DNA from: Artemisia argyi | Taxonomy: Eukaryota > Streptophyta > Magnoliopsida > Asterales > Asteraceae | Direction of reading: 5' to 3' | NCBI GenBank assembly: GCA_030686995.1 | Contig: CM060707.1 | Span: forward strand, 84,554,472 to 84,618,471 | DNA length: 64,000 nt | Shown: one piece after another, positions 1-12,062 of the stretch | Position numbering within the stretch: the stretch's first letter is position 1 | How the letters are laid out: every line of letters begins with the position of its first letter | Notes under the pieces: model-generated | What the model was told of the DNA's origin: nothing | Databases searched by the model: none | Seen by the model: the letters and a program-made list of their open reading frames with translations, nothing else | Position numbers and translations under genes: made by a program

Positions 1-2122
1 TTCAATCAAAGTCCTAGTTCTTGTCCTAGTTTCCCTTTTTCATTAAAGCCAAAAGTTGTAAGCAAACCCTAACATACTTTCTTGCTTAATTATCATTTAC
101 ATGCTCTTTGTGTTCCTTTCATGCTATATATGTTCTTGTTATTGTGTTCATGATGTTTAAAAATGGATAAAACAAGTATTGGTATACATATGTTAACTTA
201 TGACAAGTAAACAAGCAAACTAGTGATTTTTATGGAGAACCACGACCAAAATAGTATAACTTTGATATTTGACACTTATTTACTGTTAAAGAGGACTTAA
301 AAAGGAAAACATAGCAATTTGAATCACCCAAAACGAGTACCCGAGTCAAAAGTTATGGCCATTTGAAGTTAGCGAAATCAAAACGGCAAAACTGCCTAAA
401 TAGCATTCTGATCAAATTTTGATTTTGAAAGTCACCCTTCTGGTCCGATTCATCAAAAAGTTAAAACACAAAAGTTGTCCGGAACGACGTTTTCGTTCAG
501 GAACAAAGAAGCTCGAGCCCTGAAAATGCTTTCCGAGTGATAATTTTCTTCAAAATCTTAACAGCCCATTTTAGACCAAAGTCACTATAATATAGTTATG
601 ATTTACCAAGACCAAGAGGTCTAATGACCTAAAGCCGAGACCACAACCATGGCTAAAGCCAAGGATGAGTCTCAAGACCATGGAAAAATGACCAAGGTTA
701 CGGCGAAGCCATGACTAAATGACCATATAAACTTACTTAGGCGAAAACATGAAACAAGGAGTTGAGGATAACTTGAACAAACAATTTGGATCTACTCCAC
801 CTAAAGAACCATGAGATACAAGTTATAATAAACTTACCCTAATAACAATCTTCATGTACAAATAGACTTTCCTAAGTTTATTCAAATATTGGACATGTAA
901 CTTTTCGGATCAAAACTTATACATTTGTTATCAAATACTACAATAGTAGGGAGCCTCATGTGAGGAGTTCATTAAGTAAGCCGTCGAGATGAGTTGTGGA
1001 TTTACGAGTTAAAGTGTCCTGGCTCCTCAAACGTTTACTCCATGACTTCTGAATTATGTCGGCCCGAACGGTAGTAAGAGATATACAACTTATACAAGTT
1101 TCATAAACCATTTATATTCAAAGACTTACACTATATACTAAGTACTACATCATGAACATTATGCAAGACATATATAGGTAATTCTTCGTATTCTTAGACG
1201 TTACTCCAACCCTAAGTCGCAACGTTCTATTATAGGCTACTCTTAGTGACTTTCACGATTCGACTACCACTTTGATTTCACATCACTTAAGCTTAAGGTG
1301 AGTCATAGCCCCTACTCTTTTTATACTTGTTTTAACTCTTTGGGGGGGGGGGGGGGGATACATGCTCAACTACTTGCTTACTTGTACAAATACTCTTAAA
1401 CATTTATACTTGTTATACTTGATTGGCATTATACTTGATTGCGTTATACATACTTGTTACACTATACTTGCTTAATTTAAATACAAGATTCGTATTTACG
1501 TGCATACATAATACTCTATTCTGTCGGAGAGGTGTTGGTAGTACTCATGGGAAGATGCCCCCTACCCTTGTGTCTATACTTGACCTTGGATGACGTAGTA
1601 CTATTTGGGAAGATGCCCCCGCCCTTGTGTCTATTCTTGACCTTGGGTGAATATAATTCGGTGCATTGTATAAACTAACTTTTAGCAGTGGGTTGTGGAC
1701 ACACAGGTTGCAAGTCTCTTATGGCGGGACTTGCAACTGAGTGGATTCTCAATGCCTTTGATGTGTGAACATTCTTTTGAGGCTTTTTCAACTATTTTAA
1801 GACAAACTCTATGAACTCACCAACCATTGTGTTGACACTTTAGCATGTTTATCTCAGGTCTGTAAGGAGATAGCTGTTGCATGGAGCATAGAGTCGCTTG
1901 GCATGTTTTGAAGACTTATGCTTTTATCTTTACCATTCGAAATGTCTTAAAACTCTTATGTATTGTATTATGGAACTCAAGTTTGTAACTCGGAATTTAT
2001 TAATCGAATGGTAACTTTTCAAAACGTCTCATTTAGAGTTCGTTTTCTATACCTTGTACTTTGTATTATGAAGTAGCACCCCTATGACACAGTCTTCCGC
2101 TGCGGTATTTTGGGGGTGTTAC
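1..2122 (+). mobile_element. LTR fragment (3' part) of a Ty3-like family related to the LTRs at 48449-55988
   Basis: The segment ends in a TTTTGGGGGTGTTACA-type LTR terminus at 2122. Several blocks are recognisable reverse complements of the long LTRs at 48449-51800: the block at 1808-1848 (ending TTAGCATG) matches the complement of about 48722-48760, and the GGTGAGTCATAGCCCC block near 1300 matches the complement of about 49485-49500. It therefore lies in the opposite orientation to that element and is clearly diverged from it. No primer-binding site follows 2122, so it is either a solo LTR or the 3' LTR of an element lying to the left. A G-homopolymer sits near 1342-1358. Two imperfect copies of a unit starting GGGAAGATGCCCC lie at about 1549-1652. 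No coding region was found here. Confidence 0.7.
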
Positions 2123-2553
2123 ATATGTCATCGACCTCTGTGAGGTCGATGTTGTAGACAATCCAATCATAACTGACGCGTCTTTCATTACCCCTGCGTT
2201 GTTGATTCTTTTATACATCGTGTGTTCAGGGAAGGCTTCATGGTAAAGGGAAAGGGGGATTATGTTGACAGGGAGGCTAGGATCTATATGAGTATTGGTA
2301 AAGAGTCTTTTCCTAAGAGTGCATGAAATCTTGAAAACTTTAGAGTTGCTTCCCTCAGTCCTATCACAACTCCTATTAGTCGCACCCACCAAATCTTCTC
2401 AGGTTCCTCTATAATAGATTTACCCGAGATTGCTGGATTTCTCGTATGCTCTTCCGACCTCTCTTTTACTTCACCCAATTTGCTAGACTCTTGAGTGACG
2501 GAATCCTCGAATAAGTTGGTAGGGCTCTTGGTCAATTCGTGGACTAACCTTGA
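2123..2553. other. Unassigned spacer between the LTR fragment and the Copia element
   Basis: This stretch starts with a short hairpin (about 2129-2151, GACCTC...GAGGTC) and then continues without a recognisable domain. Open frames on both strands are short and overlap one another, and none resembles a known family to me. It ends exactly where the Copia LTR begins. Confidence 0.4.
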
Positions 2554-3806
2554 TGTGGAAAACTAGAAGGGGGGGTTGAATAGTTTTATGTCCTTTTAAA
2601 TTTATTTCCAAAATATTTTGTTGGTTATAAAAACTTTCAATTCGATCTTAAGTGAATTCAAGCAACAACCAATATAAGCAATTCAAAACTAATATTGAAA
2701 GTATTGAAATATAATGAAGAAAAGATAGAGTTAGAAAGATCAAACCACAACACGCGAATTTATAGTGGTTCGGCTACAAGGACACCTTCCTTGCCCTACT
2801 CCACTCCCCGAGTACCACACTCGAGAGTTTTCTTCACTATGTCAACAAACTCCTTATGGTGGAGAAACCTTACACACCTTGGCTTACACAAGTTAACGAC
2901 ACTAAGCTAAATGTTGAGTTCTAATCGTAGCTAGAACCAATCTCACACCAAATATCACACCACGTGATCTTCACACCTTAATCATACCTTCACACCTTCT
3001 TCAAGACTTCACACCGTCTTCACACCTTATCAATCTTCACACCTTCTTATATGCACAACTAAGTCACCACTACTAAACTAGTTTACAACACACCAAGATT
3101 ATACAATCAACAAATATTCACAACACCTTAACAATTAGCTATCACTAGTACTATATGAAACTAGCAATACACAACACCACTACAATAAGATGGATGTAGA
3201 GAAGTGTTCTTCTTCTTGCACTTGAATGGATGATGCTTTGGATCACTTGGAAACAAAGACTTATGAAATATATGATCAAAGGATTTTAGATCTAGAGAAG
3301 AGGATTGGATCAAAAAGTTTATAGTGCAAAAAGGTAAGGAAAATGTGCAAAATGATCCAGTATTTAAAGGGCCAGATTTTACTGTTCAGGAGCGTTGCCG
3401 GTCCCCTTAATTATAGGCCGGTCCCCTTAATGATTAAGGGGGCCGCCCTCCTGAACGTTTGAAAAGATTCTCTGGATAAAATTTGCCCTTTTTGGTTGGA
3501 AATTTGAAATCATATTTTTGTGGTTTAATAAAGCTTTACCAAAAATGATTTACAAATATATATAAAATGTTAAAATCATTTTATATAATGTTATGTATTA
3601 ATATAAAATTTCCTTTGATCATGTAATGCATAAGTTACTAAGTTTATGCATACCTTAAGTGATATAAGATGTAGAGGTAAATATTTGTCACCAAATACTT
3701 GTTTATGTCTTATTCTTGACTTAATTTGATTTAAGTTTTGTGATTATCAAAACATAGGTTTATTGAGAAATATTAATAACATTCACAAACATTATTTATA
3801 TCAACA
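2554..3806 (-). repeat. 3' LTR of the Sirevirus-like Copia element
   Basis: 1253 bp, beginning TGTTGATATAAATAATG and ending in TTTTCCACA on the minus strand. A TTTAAATA TATA-like box lies at about 3361-3370, just downstream (minus-strand sense) of a palindromic GC-rich array at 3397-3446. This copy lacks one 22-bp palindrome unit that the other LTR has. Confidence 0.85.
3397..3446. promoter_or_regulatory. GC-rich palindromic array in the 3' LTR
   Basis: Two direct copies of CCGGTCCCCTTAA followed by one inverted copy (TTAAGGGGGCCG), about 30 bp upstream of the LTR TATA-like box in minus-strand sense. The same array occurs at 5086-5162, 7800-7874 and 11631-11703. The position fits an upstream promoter element or silencing target. 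Its function is inferred. Confidence 0.7.
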
Positions 3807-4010
3807 ATCTCCCCCTTTTTGATGATTACAAAACTTAAACTCATTAACTCAAAAATTAGTTTTTAAACAAGTATTTTAGTGAGTTTATATGTACTTCTCC
3901 CCCTTTTTGTAACATCAAAAAGGTTAAGCCGACAAGTTTTCATTTGTGAAAATTTTGACGGGTAGAAACTCCCCCTTGATGTGTACTCCCCCTCGTTTGG
4001 GGGCACCAAG
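3807..4010 (-). promoter_or_regulatory. Polypurine tract and PPT-like repeats before the 3' LTR
   Basis: On the minus strand, AAAAAGGGGGAGAT directly abuts the LTR start at 3806. Related G5-rich tracts recur at about 3896-3908, 3969-3980 and 3984-3996. The abutting copy is the expected primer for plus-strand DNA synthesis. The extra copies match the multiple-PPT signature described for Sireviruses. Confidence 0.75.
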
Positions 4011-4292
4011 AGAACGAGCTATGGAATGCTTGCAAAACAAAAATATTAGAAGCACAAGTATAGACATGCACACAAATATAATGTAATAAGGAAAGAAAGA
4101 AACATTCATATTAGAATAATTGTTGTGTCAAGACACAACAATGCAAGTACAAGTAGAGAAAAATACAAGCTATTAGCAATTACATAAGCTAACAACAATA
4201 GAAATACATCATCATGCAAAGGGTACATAGACTTCATAGAGCTTGCAAGCAAAATGGAGGGAAAGGCTTTATTTATTAAGCATGGCATATGC

Positions 4293-4892
4293 TTAATTTG
4301 GAGAGCATGATGGTGATGGTGGAGTAATGGGTGAGAATTGTGGTGGAGGGATTATTGGAGAGGATGGTGGAGTTGGTGGTGGTGGTGGGTTGTTAAGCAA
4401 ATGTTCAATATATGAAAACATATATTGAATTTCATCTCTAAGGCCAAAGATGACCGTGCGGTTGTGGATACAACAAAGGCAAGAATCACCATGTGATTCA
4501 AGCATCCTCCAAGGTATGGGATTGGTAAAAAATGGTGGTGAAATTTGTGGTGATGAGAGATGAGCATCAAGTGGTGTTGTTGGTGAAAGTGAGATGGTAA
4601 GATGAGTAGACATGGGTTCTTGTGTAGGAGGTGGTGATGATACTTGTGGTGACAAGTGTAAGTGGATGTAGTCATTGATCGATGAGGTTGAGGGTATGGA
4701 TGATGAAGAAGTTCCATGAGTCGAAGGTGTTTTAGATGGTGCATTGGGTGCACTTGGGAATGAGCATTTGGGTGGAGGTGATGGTGTTTTGTTGTCTTCA
4801 TTTGTTAAGTCAATGAAGAGTTGTTTTGGTGGGATGACCACAAGTTTTTGTTTCTTGGAGGTTTTGGAGTTTGAGGTACTTGGAGGAGTCAT
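4293..4892 (-). CDS. Proline-rich accessory protein of the Copia element
   Basis: 199 residues, complete from ATG to stop. The N-terminus has a short basic stretch (KTSKKQK). Residues 30-120 are Ser/Thr/Pro-rich, then comes a compact segment around residues 128-165 with the cysteine pair SCLCCIHNR and a helix-like GLRDEIQYMFSYIEHLLN. A poly-proline tail follows. I recall similar proteins with an HG..CLCCLHNR..L.FSLRDE core inside Asteraceae Copia elements, but no function is known to me. A TATA box lies at 4938-4947 on the minus strand, about 48 bp upstream of the ATG, and a palindromic array at 5086-5162 lies beyond that. It probably has its own promoter. There is no transmembrane segment, so an envelope role is not supported. 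Confidence 0.65.
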   Translation of the reverse strand: MTPPSTSNSKTSKKQKLVVIPPKQLFIDLTNEDNKTPSPPPKCSFPSAPNAPSKTPSTHGTSSSSIPSTSSINDYIHLHLSPQVSSPPPTQEPMSTHLTISLSPTTPLDAHLSSPQISPPFFTNPIPWRMLESHGDSCLCCIHNRTVIFGLRDEIQYMFSYIEHLLNNPPPPPTPPSSPIIPPPQFSPITPPSPSCSPN

Positions 4893-4937
4893 GATGATAT
4901 GATGAATGATGAGATGAAGAATGGGGATAATGGAGGG

Positions 4938-4947
4938 AATTTATAGT
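4938..4947 (-). promoter_or_regulatory. TATA box for the proline-rich accessory ORF
   Basis: ACTATAAATT on the minus strand, about 48 bp before the ATG at 4892. The palindromic array at 5086-5162 lies about 140 bp further upstream, repeating the array-then-TATA order seen in the LTR. Confidence 0.55.
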
Positions 4948-5085
4948 ATGGAAGTGGATAATTTAGGTAAATGTTTGAAATGGTGGAAAGAGATTCTAAA
5001 ATCAGTTGGGTCAAAATGGGAAATGGTAGCTGAAACTAGAGAGAGGATTCACAAGATGCAAAAGAATACAGTAAACCCAGTTCCA

Positions 5086-5162
5086 GATGGCCGGTCCCCT
5101 TAATTGTATGCCGGCCCCCTTAATCATTAAGGGGACCGCCTAGGGAATTAAGGGGGCCGCCT
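5086..5162. promoter_or_regulatory. Internal GC-rich palindromic array
   Basis: Four units, two direct (GCCGGTCCCCTTAAT type) and two inverted (ATTAAGGGGACCGCC type), in the same order as in the right LTR at 11631-11703. It lies upstream of the accessory ORF at 4892, suggesting that an LTR-type promoter was copied into the interior. Confidence 0.7.
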
Positions 5163-5500
5163 ATCTGGTGTTTTCCCAGACGACCAGAAACCCAAAATTT
5201 GCAGAATTTGGCCATTTTTCAAGTTTGTTTTTCCAGCAAGCTCTATTAGAAGCATATACACTAGGAATGATGATATATAAATATATATATATATATAACC
5301 AAATTTTGCATGCAAATTATCATATTATAATCCATATTAGAAAAGAGGCATAGCATAGCATGATAATTGTTCAAAGACTAAAAATGATTCAAGAGATGAA
5401 CAAGAGCTAACACAAGTATTTCCGAGTAAGTCAGACAAGTAGCAAAGCATACAAATGTCAAATTAAAAACACATAATAAGTAGCAATACATCAAAATCTT

Positions 5501-6718
5501 CTACTTCTTCTTCTTTCCAACCATCTTCCTAAACATCTTCCCAATGGATTTGAATCCCCCTCGAAGTTCTTCATGCATTTGTTGTTGACGATTGATGATA
5601 GACGTTTGACGAGTGAATAGAAGCTCATCGGTACGTTCATGAGGAAGAGGAATTTGATATTCGGTATCATCAAGATCGGAGAGATCTTCCACAAAGGTCG
5701 TGGGGGATGGAGTACTAACATGTGAGGTGTCTTCCTCCTCATCATCATCGTCATCACGATGAGATGTAGAACCACGACCCCTAGAGTACAAGGGAACACG
5801 AGATTTTCCTTTGTCACTACGAGGACGACGAGTACGAACACGAGTAAGTTGGTTCAAAGTAGGAAGGATATGAACGTAGTATTCTCTTTGAAGATGTGGG
5901 TAATGTTCCATCACATAACGGTAAAGTCGTGTGAGAAACATACCGTAAGGAAGATTGGCATTTGTGGTGTTTTTGGCGGACATGATTCGATGAATAAAAA
6001 GATAAGCCAAGTTGTATTGCTCTTCAGCAATAACACAATAAAGCATGTGGGCAATGCTCGCCATGACATGATCACGGTGACCACCAGTACCAAACGCATT
6101 CTCTCGAATGATTTCTTCCCACTTCTTCATATCTTGGCTTAGCTCTTTGAGGAGGATTTGATTGGCATGAATGTCGACATTCTTCGACTTGATTACTCGA
6201 CTAGTCGTACGACGTTCTAGTTCAAGCATTCAACGAATGTCTTCAGGACTAGGAATCTCAGAATAGTAGGGGCCATCCTGAGGACGATTTATTTCAAGAG
6301 TGGAAAGATCCCATTCATTTGAGAAAACGGCTTAGCCGTTGAATGGGATTCTAAGAATTTGCCCAAATTGAGCAAGAGTAAGAGTGATGAATTGATTTTG
6401 AATCATGAAGGAAATGAGGAGATGACCATAGGGATCGGTTTGCACCGTCACTTGGCTATAGAAGTCGAGGATAAAACGAGGAATGATAGGTTCGTTGATT
6501 TGGAAAAGACATTCAAAACGAATATTGGAGAACATTCGTTCTGTGTCATCAGATTCATAGAAAGATGGGTCGACAATTCTTCCTTCGTGAATGTTTCTAT
6601 TTTCAATAGGACGATAGAAACACGCAACTGAAGGAGACATGCCGGGAGTAGAAGAGACATTTGGAATGTATTGTTTGGTTTTGGATACATCACCAACCGT
6701 GGTCTTAGGCATTTTCAC
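5501..6718 (-). pseudogene. Accessory protein of plant LTR elements (putative plant transposon-protein type), two in-frame stops
   Basis: One reading frame of about 405 codons interrupted by TAA near 6332 and TGA near 6232. Each is explained by a single C-to-T change from a sense codon. The N-terminal third contains a segment like RFECLFQINEPIIPRFILDF and ISFMIQNQFITLTLAQFGQIL. I associate this with the putative plant transposon-protein domain found in Athila-type and other plant elements. The middle (LSQDMKKWEEIIRENAFGTG) and the following helix-rich region are followed by a basic patch (RRPRSDKGK), an acidic run (DDDDDEEED) and a lysine tail (GKKKK) that could be nuclear targeting. Function is unknown. 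It belongs to the Copia element and has a palindromic array about 1.1 kb upstream. Confidence 0.65.
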
Positions 6719-7799
6719 CTAAACAAAATAACAACAAGAATAGAATTAATATAAAAACAACCATCATGCATATATTGTTTATATATATATATGTGTATAT
6801 ATATAATTATATGCAATATATGTGGAACGAAATTCTACTTCGACACAAAAAAAAATATTTAAATGAAGTAGTTTCATGATGTTCCTTTTATTTTGACTTT
6901 AAACTTGTTTAGAATGTACAATATCAAAAGGGTATGATATCATAATTCATTTCGAAATAAGGCTAGATATATATTAGATCATATATCTTCCATTTCGTAA
7001 AAGTTTGACGCAACATAAGCTTGTTTAAAAGATTGAAATGCGAATTTTAGTTTTCAAAATTATCATTTTAAAGATAAACCAAACGCTCCCTTAACTAGAC
7101 AACAATATCCTAAAAATATCAATATATATATTGATTATATATCTTGATGACCTCTATTGATTCTAGTATTATTAACAAAACTTATAAGCTAGTTATATGT
7201 TTCAAATAACTTCATATAGTTATGGTTTGTTCATGAACCAAACGCCCATGTTGTCTTCATGAACCATTTAATCAACAATTTGAAAATTATGCTTTGATTG
7301 TTTAGAACGTTAAAACAATGTAATGTAGTAAGTTTTAAATCGTTTTTAAGAGTTATATCAACAATGTGACTTATGAAAAATAAAGTTCGACTAGGGTTTA
7401 TGGGCGATTAATAATTTTGACAAGATGATATGTTATACTAATTTTGAGTTGCAAAACATCATCCTAATCTTATGGGGAGCATTTGGTAGTTCAATTTCTA
7501 GCTTCAATTACTCTTAAAATCAAATTAAAATGAATTTTAATAAAATGCATGATTATTGATTAGACACCAAATCGAATGAAATGTGATGAAATGCATGTTG
7601 GAAAACTTACAAAAGATGTTGTTATATGTTTGGTTGATGTTTGCCCCTTGCGAAATAACCCCGGATTGGTGATATGATGGGGGATTTTGAAGTTTTTGTG
7701 GGTTTTGGTTCGTACTCAGTAGCAGTGGGGAAGAACAAATGAGTGAATGGAGTGTTTGGGAATGGAAATAAGAAGGAAAACAAATTTGGAACTGTCAGA
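6719..7799. other. Non-coding leader region of the accessory ORF
   Basis: AT-rich sequence with short TATA/ATAT runs (about 6781-6805) and no supportable coding region. In minus-strand sense it lies between the palindromic array at 7800-7874 and the accessory ORF start at 6718, so it may be a long 5' leader or contain an intron. Confidence 0.4.
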
Positions 7800-7874
7800 T
7801 GGCCGGCCCCCTTAAACATTAAGGGGACCGCCCTCGATAACAAGCCGGTCCCCTTAATAATTAAGGGGGCCGCC
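7800..7874. promoter_or_regulatory. Internal GC-rich palindromic array
   Basis: Four CCGG(T/C)CCCCTTAA units in the order direct-inverted-direct-inverted. It resembles the arrays in both LTRs and at 5086-5162, but I could not identify a convincing TATA box next to it. Confidence 0.65.
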
Positions 7875-8111
7875 TTTGAAATTTTCCAAATTTCGCGGAA
7901 TTCGTTTCTGGAACAAAAATATTCATACGTATATACTTAGATTTATAATATATCAAAAATACGTAAACGTCTATTGGCACGATGATAAGATACTTAACAA
8001 CTTTTAATTACCGTTTCGATAATTAAAATATACCTTTGACAATTTTTGGATAAAATGATCAAAGTGTTAAGTTGATGAAGGGTTTGAGGTGTGTTCGGGA
8101 ATATGTGAATA

Positions 8112-8240
<129 letters not shown>

Positions 8241-8535
8241 TATATATATATAGGTATAAGTGTGTTTGAAAGATGGGTTGATGAATGAGATTAGAAGGAT
8301 AGTAACGGAGATAGGATATACTTGGCGAGAGGAGTTTGTTTCATCCATAGTGTTCACGTGCGAAGGCGTTCTTGCATTATAAAAGTCCACTTGACTCATA
8401 TCCCTTCATCATCATGAGTCTCCTAAAAGAGGACTTACTAGAATAACGTGAGAGGGGGAAAGAAAGGGTTCGATAAAGAATGATTTCTTGGAGTTCTAGA
8501 AAGTCAACAAATGACGTATCTAGGTTATGTGCAAG

Positions 8536-8538
<3 letters not shown>

Positions 8539-8610
<72 letters not shown>
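8539..8610. repeat. (TA)n microsatellite, about 70 bp
   Basis: Second TA tract in the same element, followed by shorter ATATATGTATAT runs. Confidence 0.95.
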
Positions 8611-8612
<2 letters not shown>

Positions 8613-8856
8613 GCATATATATATGTATATATATGTATATATGTGATTCTAACACATAGAAGACAATGACAAATTATATCTAAATAATTTAACGAAATCA
8701 AACAATACATATTTATCTATGCATGGCAATGAGTTGTGAAAGAATGGCGTACCCGGTGGTCTTCAAAAGAAATCTTCAATATCATCAAGATGAAATATAG
8801 ACTTTGAAAAAGTCTATGTTGAGAGAAAAACCAAGATTGCCTCAAGGAATGTTTGT

Positions 8857-10614
8857 CTAGCCATTTGATCTCCATTGTCCTTTTGGTCCAAAGTTATTTG
8901 GTCCAACCATGTTTAACATTTGGCTCCGGTGCATGAAAGGTGGTAGAATACCCCAAGGGTTGTAGCTTTGTTGGTAGTTCCACATTTGATTACTATTGTT
9001 ATTATAGTTTTGTCTATTTTGATTTCTTCTTGGTTGAGGTGTTTTAGACCTAGGATGAGAATTATTTGGTTTTCTAGGTGGTGGAGTTTTAGATCTTATT
9101 TTGGGTTTAGACAATCCTACTTTGGTCTTTAAAGACGGTTTATAAAAATCTTTAACTTCTTCATCATTGGCAAGAGGTATTTTCTTATCATTAATAAGTA
9201 TATACTTAGGATTAGATTCTAAAGGTTTTTGTTTGTTGAGTTCACTTTCAAATTTTACATTTTTAATCTCGCTTGTTGAAGCCTCATTTGAATTAAATCC
9301 TAAGCCGGTTTTGTCTCCGGACGTTCTTTGAATACTTATTATTTTACTAAGTGATTGACTACTATTTTCAAATTTTTTAAGTTTGTGAATTTCTTTCCTA
9401 AGTATTTCGTTTTCACCTTTAAGCTTTTGACATGATTTACATTCTTCAAAAATTTCTTTACCTTTTTCTAGTTGATGTATTTTAATTTTTAGTTCGAGTA
9501 CTTCACTTTCTAATTGATTGTTAATGTATTTTAGTGATTTGTTTTTGGCCATTACTAGTTGTCCTAATTTGCATAGTTTAATATATTCCTTATCTAGATC
9601 TTTTTCATCTAATGATATACTTTCATCACTAAAATATTCGGTTTCGGAACGTACCTCATTTGGTGTATTCGCCATGAGACATTTTTCTTCCTTTGTCGTT
9701 TCATTCTCATCATCATCACTATCACTCCAAGCACCTCCAACAAATGCTCTTTGATTTTGATCTCTTGTCATCATTGGACATTTTCCAATAAGGTGATTTG
9801 GATCTCCACACTTGAAACACTTTCTTTCAATCTTGTTGTTCTTGTCATCTTTACTCTTTTGAAATGTTTTCTTTTCATCATACGGTTGTCTTACGAATCT
9901 TCCTCGCCTTTTGAAGAATTTCTTGAAATCTCTTACGGCCATGGCGTATTCTTCGTCATCACTTTCGGAAGATGAGCTATCTTCGATACTAGATTCCTTT
10001 CTAGCTTTCAAGGCGATTGACTTGCTTTGCTCTCGTTTTTCCTTGGCCATTTCGGAGTCCTTTTTAATGATGACTTCGTAGACTTTTAGATTTCCAATTA
10101 ATTCGTCAAGTTGCAAAGTTGACAAATTCTTCGATTCTTCAATAGCCGTCACTTTAGCTCACCATTTTGGATGAAGAGCCCTAAGAAACTTCCTAACAAA
10201 ATTCTTACTAGAAAAATTCTCATCAAGTGCTTTTAAACTTGTGATGATAGTGTTAAATCTAGCAAAAGCATTGTCAATTGATTCCTCTTCCGGAATCGTG
10301 AATTGCTCGTATTGTTGAACAAGTAGATCTATCTTATTATCTTTGACTTGACTATTACCTTGGTGAGTTATTAGTAAAGAGTTCCAAATTTCTTTTGCGG
10401 TTTCACACATAAAGATCCTTTCGTACTCTTTACGTGGTAGCGCATTATAAATAACCATTTTTGCCTCATTATTTTTAGCAAGTTTTCTTTTTAAATCATC
10501 ATTTTGTTTTTCAAAAGGTACGATTTCATCTTTCTTAGTTTCCGGGTTATTTTGAATAGGTAAAAAATCACCATTAGTAATAACATGCCAAAGATCTAGA
10601 TCTTTTGACTTCAC
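8857..10614 (-). pseudogene. gag: Copia-type Gag with CCHC zinc knuckle, one premature stop
   Basis: A frame of about 585 codons. The first ~150 residues form the Copia gag (UBN2-like) region, including EYERIFMCETAKEIWNSL, which is typical of the family. A TGA at 10159-10161 replaces what is normally an Arg codon; one C-to-T change explains it. The remainder includes the CCHC knuckle [14 protein letters not shown], an acidic segment, a coiled-coil region rich in Lys/Glu, and a basic Pro/Asn-rich tail. Gag forms the particle and binds RNA. No protease or pol frame follows, and the next ~4 kb toward the 3' LTR carry only the accessory ORFs. The stop probably abolishes full-length Gag unless it is read through. 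Confidence 0.85.
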
Positions 10615-10765
10615 ATAAGTTTAGAATCGATTTTTCCAATATAAAAATCCATCACTTTCAAATAGTGGTGGTCTTTGCATAGATTGCCCTTCTAAATATT
10701 TTTCAGATTCCATAGATCGTTACAAGTTTTAAAATACAATATATTTTAAAGATCTTGCTCGACGT

Positions 10766-10779
10766 GGCTCCTGATACCA
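10766..10779 (-). promoter_or_regulatory. Primer-binding site (initiator Met-tRNA type)
   Basis: TGGTATCAGGAGCC on the minus strand, two bases downstream of the 5' LTR end. It matches the common plant Copia PBS TGGTATCAGAGC with a one-base difference in length. Confidence 0.8.
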
Positions 10780-10781
10780 AT

Positions 10782-12062
10782 TGTGGAAAACTAGAAGGGG
10801 GGGGGGGGGTTGAATAGTTTTATGTCCTTTTAAATTTATTTCCAAAATATTTTGTTGGTTATAAAAACTTTCGATTCGATCTTAAGTGAATTCAAGCAAC
10901 AACCAATATAAGCAATTCAAAACTAATATTGAAAGTATTGAAATATAATGAAGAAAAGATAGAGTTAGAAAGATCAAACCACAATACGCGAATTTATAGT
11001 GGTTCGGCTACAAGGATACCTTCCTTGCCCTACTCCACTCCCCGAGTACCACACTCGAGAGTTTTCTTCACTATGTCAACAAACTCCTTATGGTGGAGAA
11101 ACCTTACACACCTTGGGTTACACAAGTTAACGACACTAAGCTAAATGTCGAGTTCTAATCGTAGCTAGAACCAATCTCACACCAAATATCACACCACGTG
11201 ATCTTCACACCTTAATCACACCTTCACACCTTCTTCAAGACTTCACACCGTCTTCACACCTTATCAATCTTCACACCTTCTTCTATGCACAACTAAGTCA
11301 CCACTACTAAACTAGTTTACAACACACCAAGATTATACAATCAACAAATATTCACAACACCTTAACAATTAGCTATCACTAGTACTATATGAAACTAGCA
11401 ATACACAACACCACTACAATAAGATGGATGTAGAGAAGTGTTCTTCTTCTTGCACTTGAATGGATGAAGCTTTGGATCACTTGGAAACAAAGACTTGTGA
11501 AATATATGATCAAAGGATTTTAGATCTAGAGAAGAGGATTGGATCAGAAAGTTTATAGTGCAAAAAGGTAAGGAAAATGTGCAAAATGATCCAGTATTTA
11601 AAGGGCCAGATTTTACTATTCGGGAGCGTTGCCGGTCCCCTTAATTATAGGCCGGTCCCCTTAATGATTAAGGGGGCCGCCTAGTAAAATTAAGGGGGCC
11701 GCCCTCCTGAACGTTTGAAAAGATTCTCTAGATAAAATTTGCCCTTTTTGGTTGGAAATTTGAAATCATATTTTTGTGGTTTAATAAAGCTTTACCAAAA
11801 ATGATTTACAAATATATATAAAATGTTAAAATCATTTTATATAATGTTATGTATTAATATAAAATTTCCTTTGATCATGTAATGCATAAGTTACTAAGTT
11901 TATGCATACCTTAAGTGATATAAGATGTAGAGGTAAATATTTGTCACCAAATACTTGTTTATGTCTTATTCTTGACTTAATTTGATTTAAGTTTTGTGAT
12001 TATCAAAACATAGGTTTATTGAGAAATATTAATAACATTCACAAACATTATTTATATCAACA
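10782..12062 (-). repeat. 5' LTR of the Sirevirus-like Copia element
   Basis: 1281 bp, TG...CA, matching 2554-3806 apart from a longer poly-G run near 10796-10810, one additional palindromic unit, and roughly a dozen substitutions. A TATA-like TTTAAATA lies at about 11594-11602. Confidence 0.85.
11631..11703. promoter_or_regulatory. GC-rich palindromic array in the 5' LTR
   Basis: Two direct CCGGTCCCCTTAA units followed by two inverted TTAAGGGGGCCGCC units. It sits just upstream of the TATA-like box in minus-strand sense. The 3' LTR copy has lost one inverted unit, consistent with deletion between short repeats. Confidence 0.7.

Noticed and set aside
2066..2535. Two overlapping minus-strand frames of 83-108 codons
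   Set aside because: They straddle the LTR end and unassigned spacer, overlap each other in different frames, and show no domain.
4352..4801. A His-rich minus-strand frame overlapping the proline-rich ORF
   Set aside because: It is an alternate-frame translation of repetitive Pro/Ser codons. The frame at 4293-4892 has the recognisable core and promoter.
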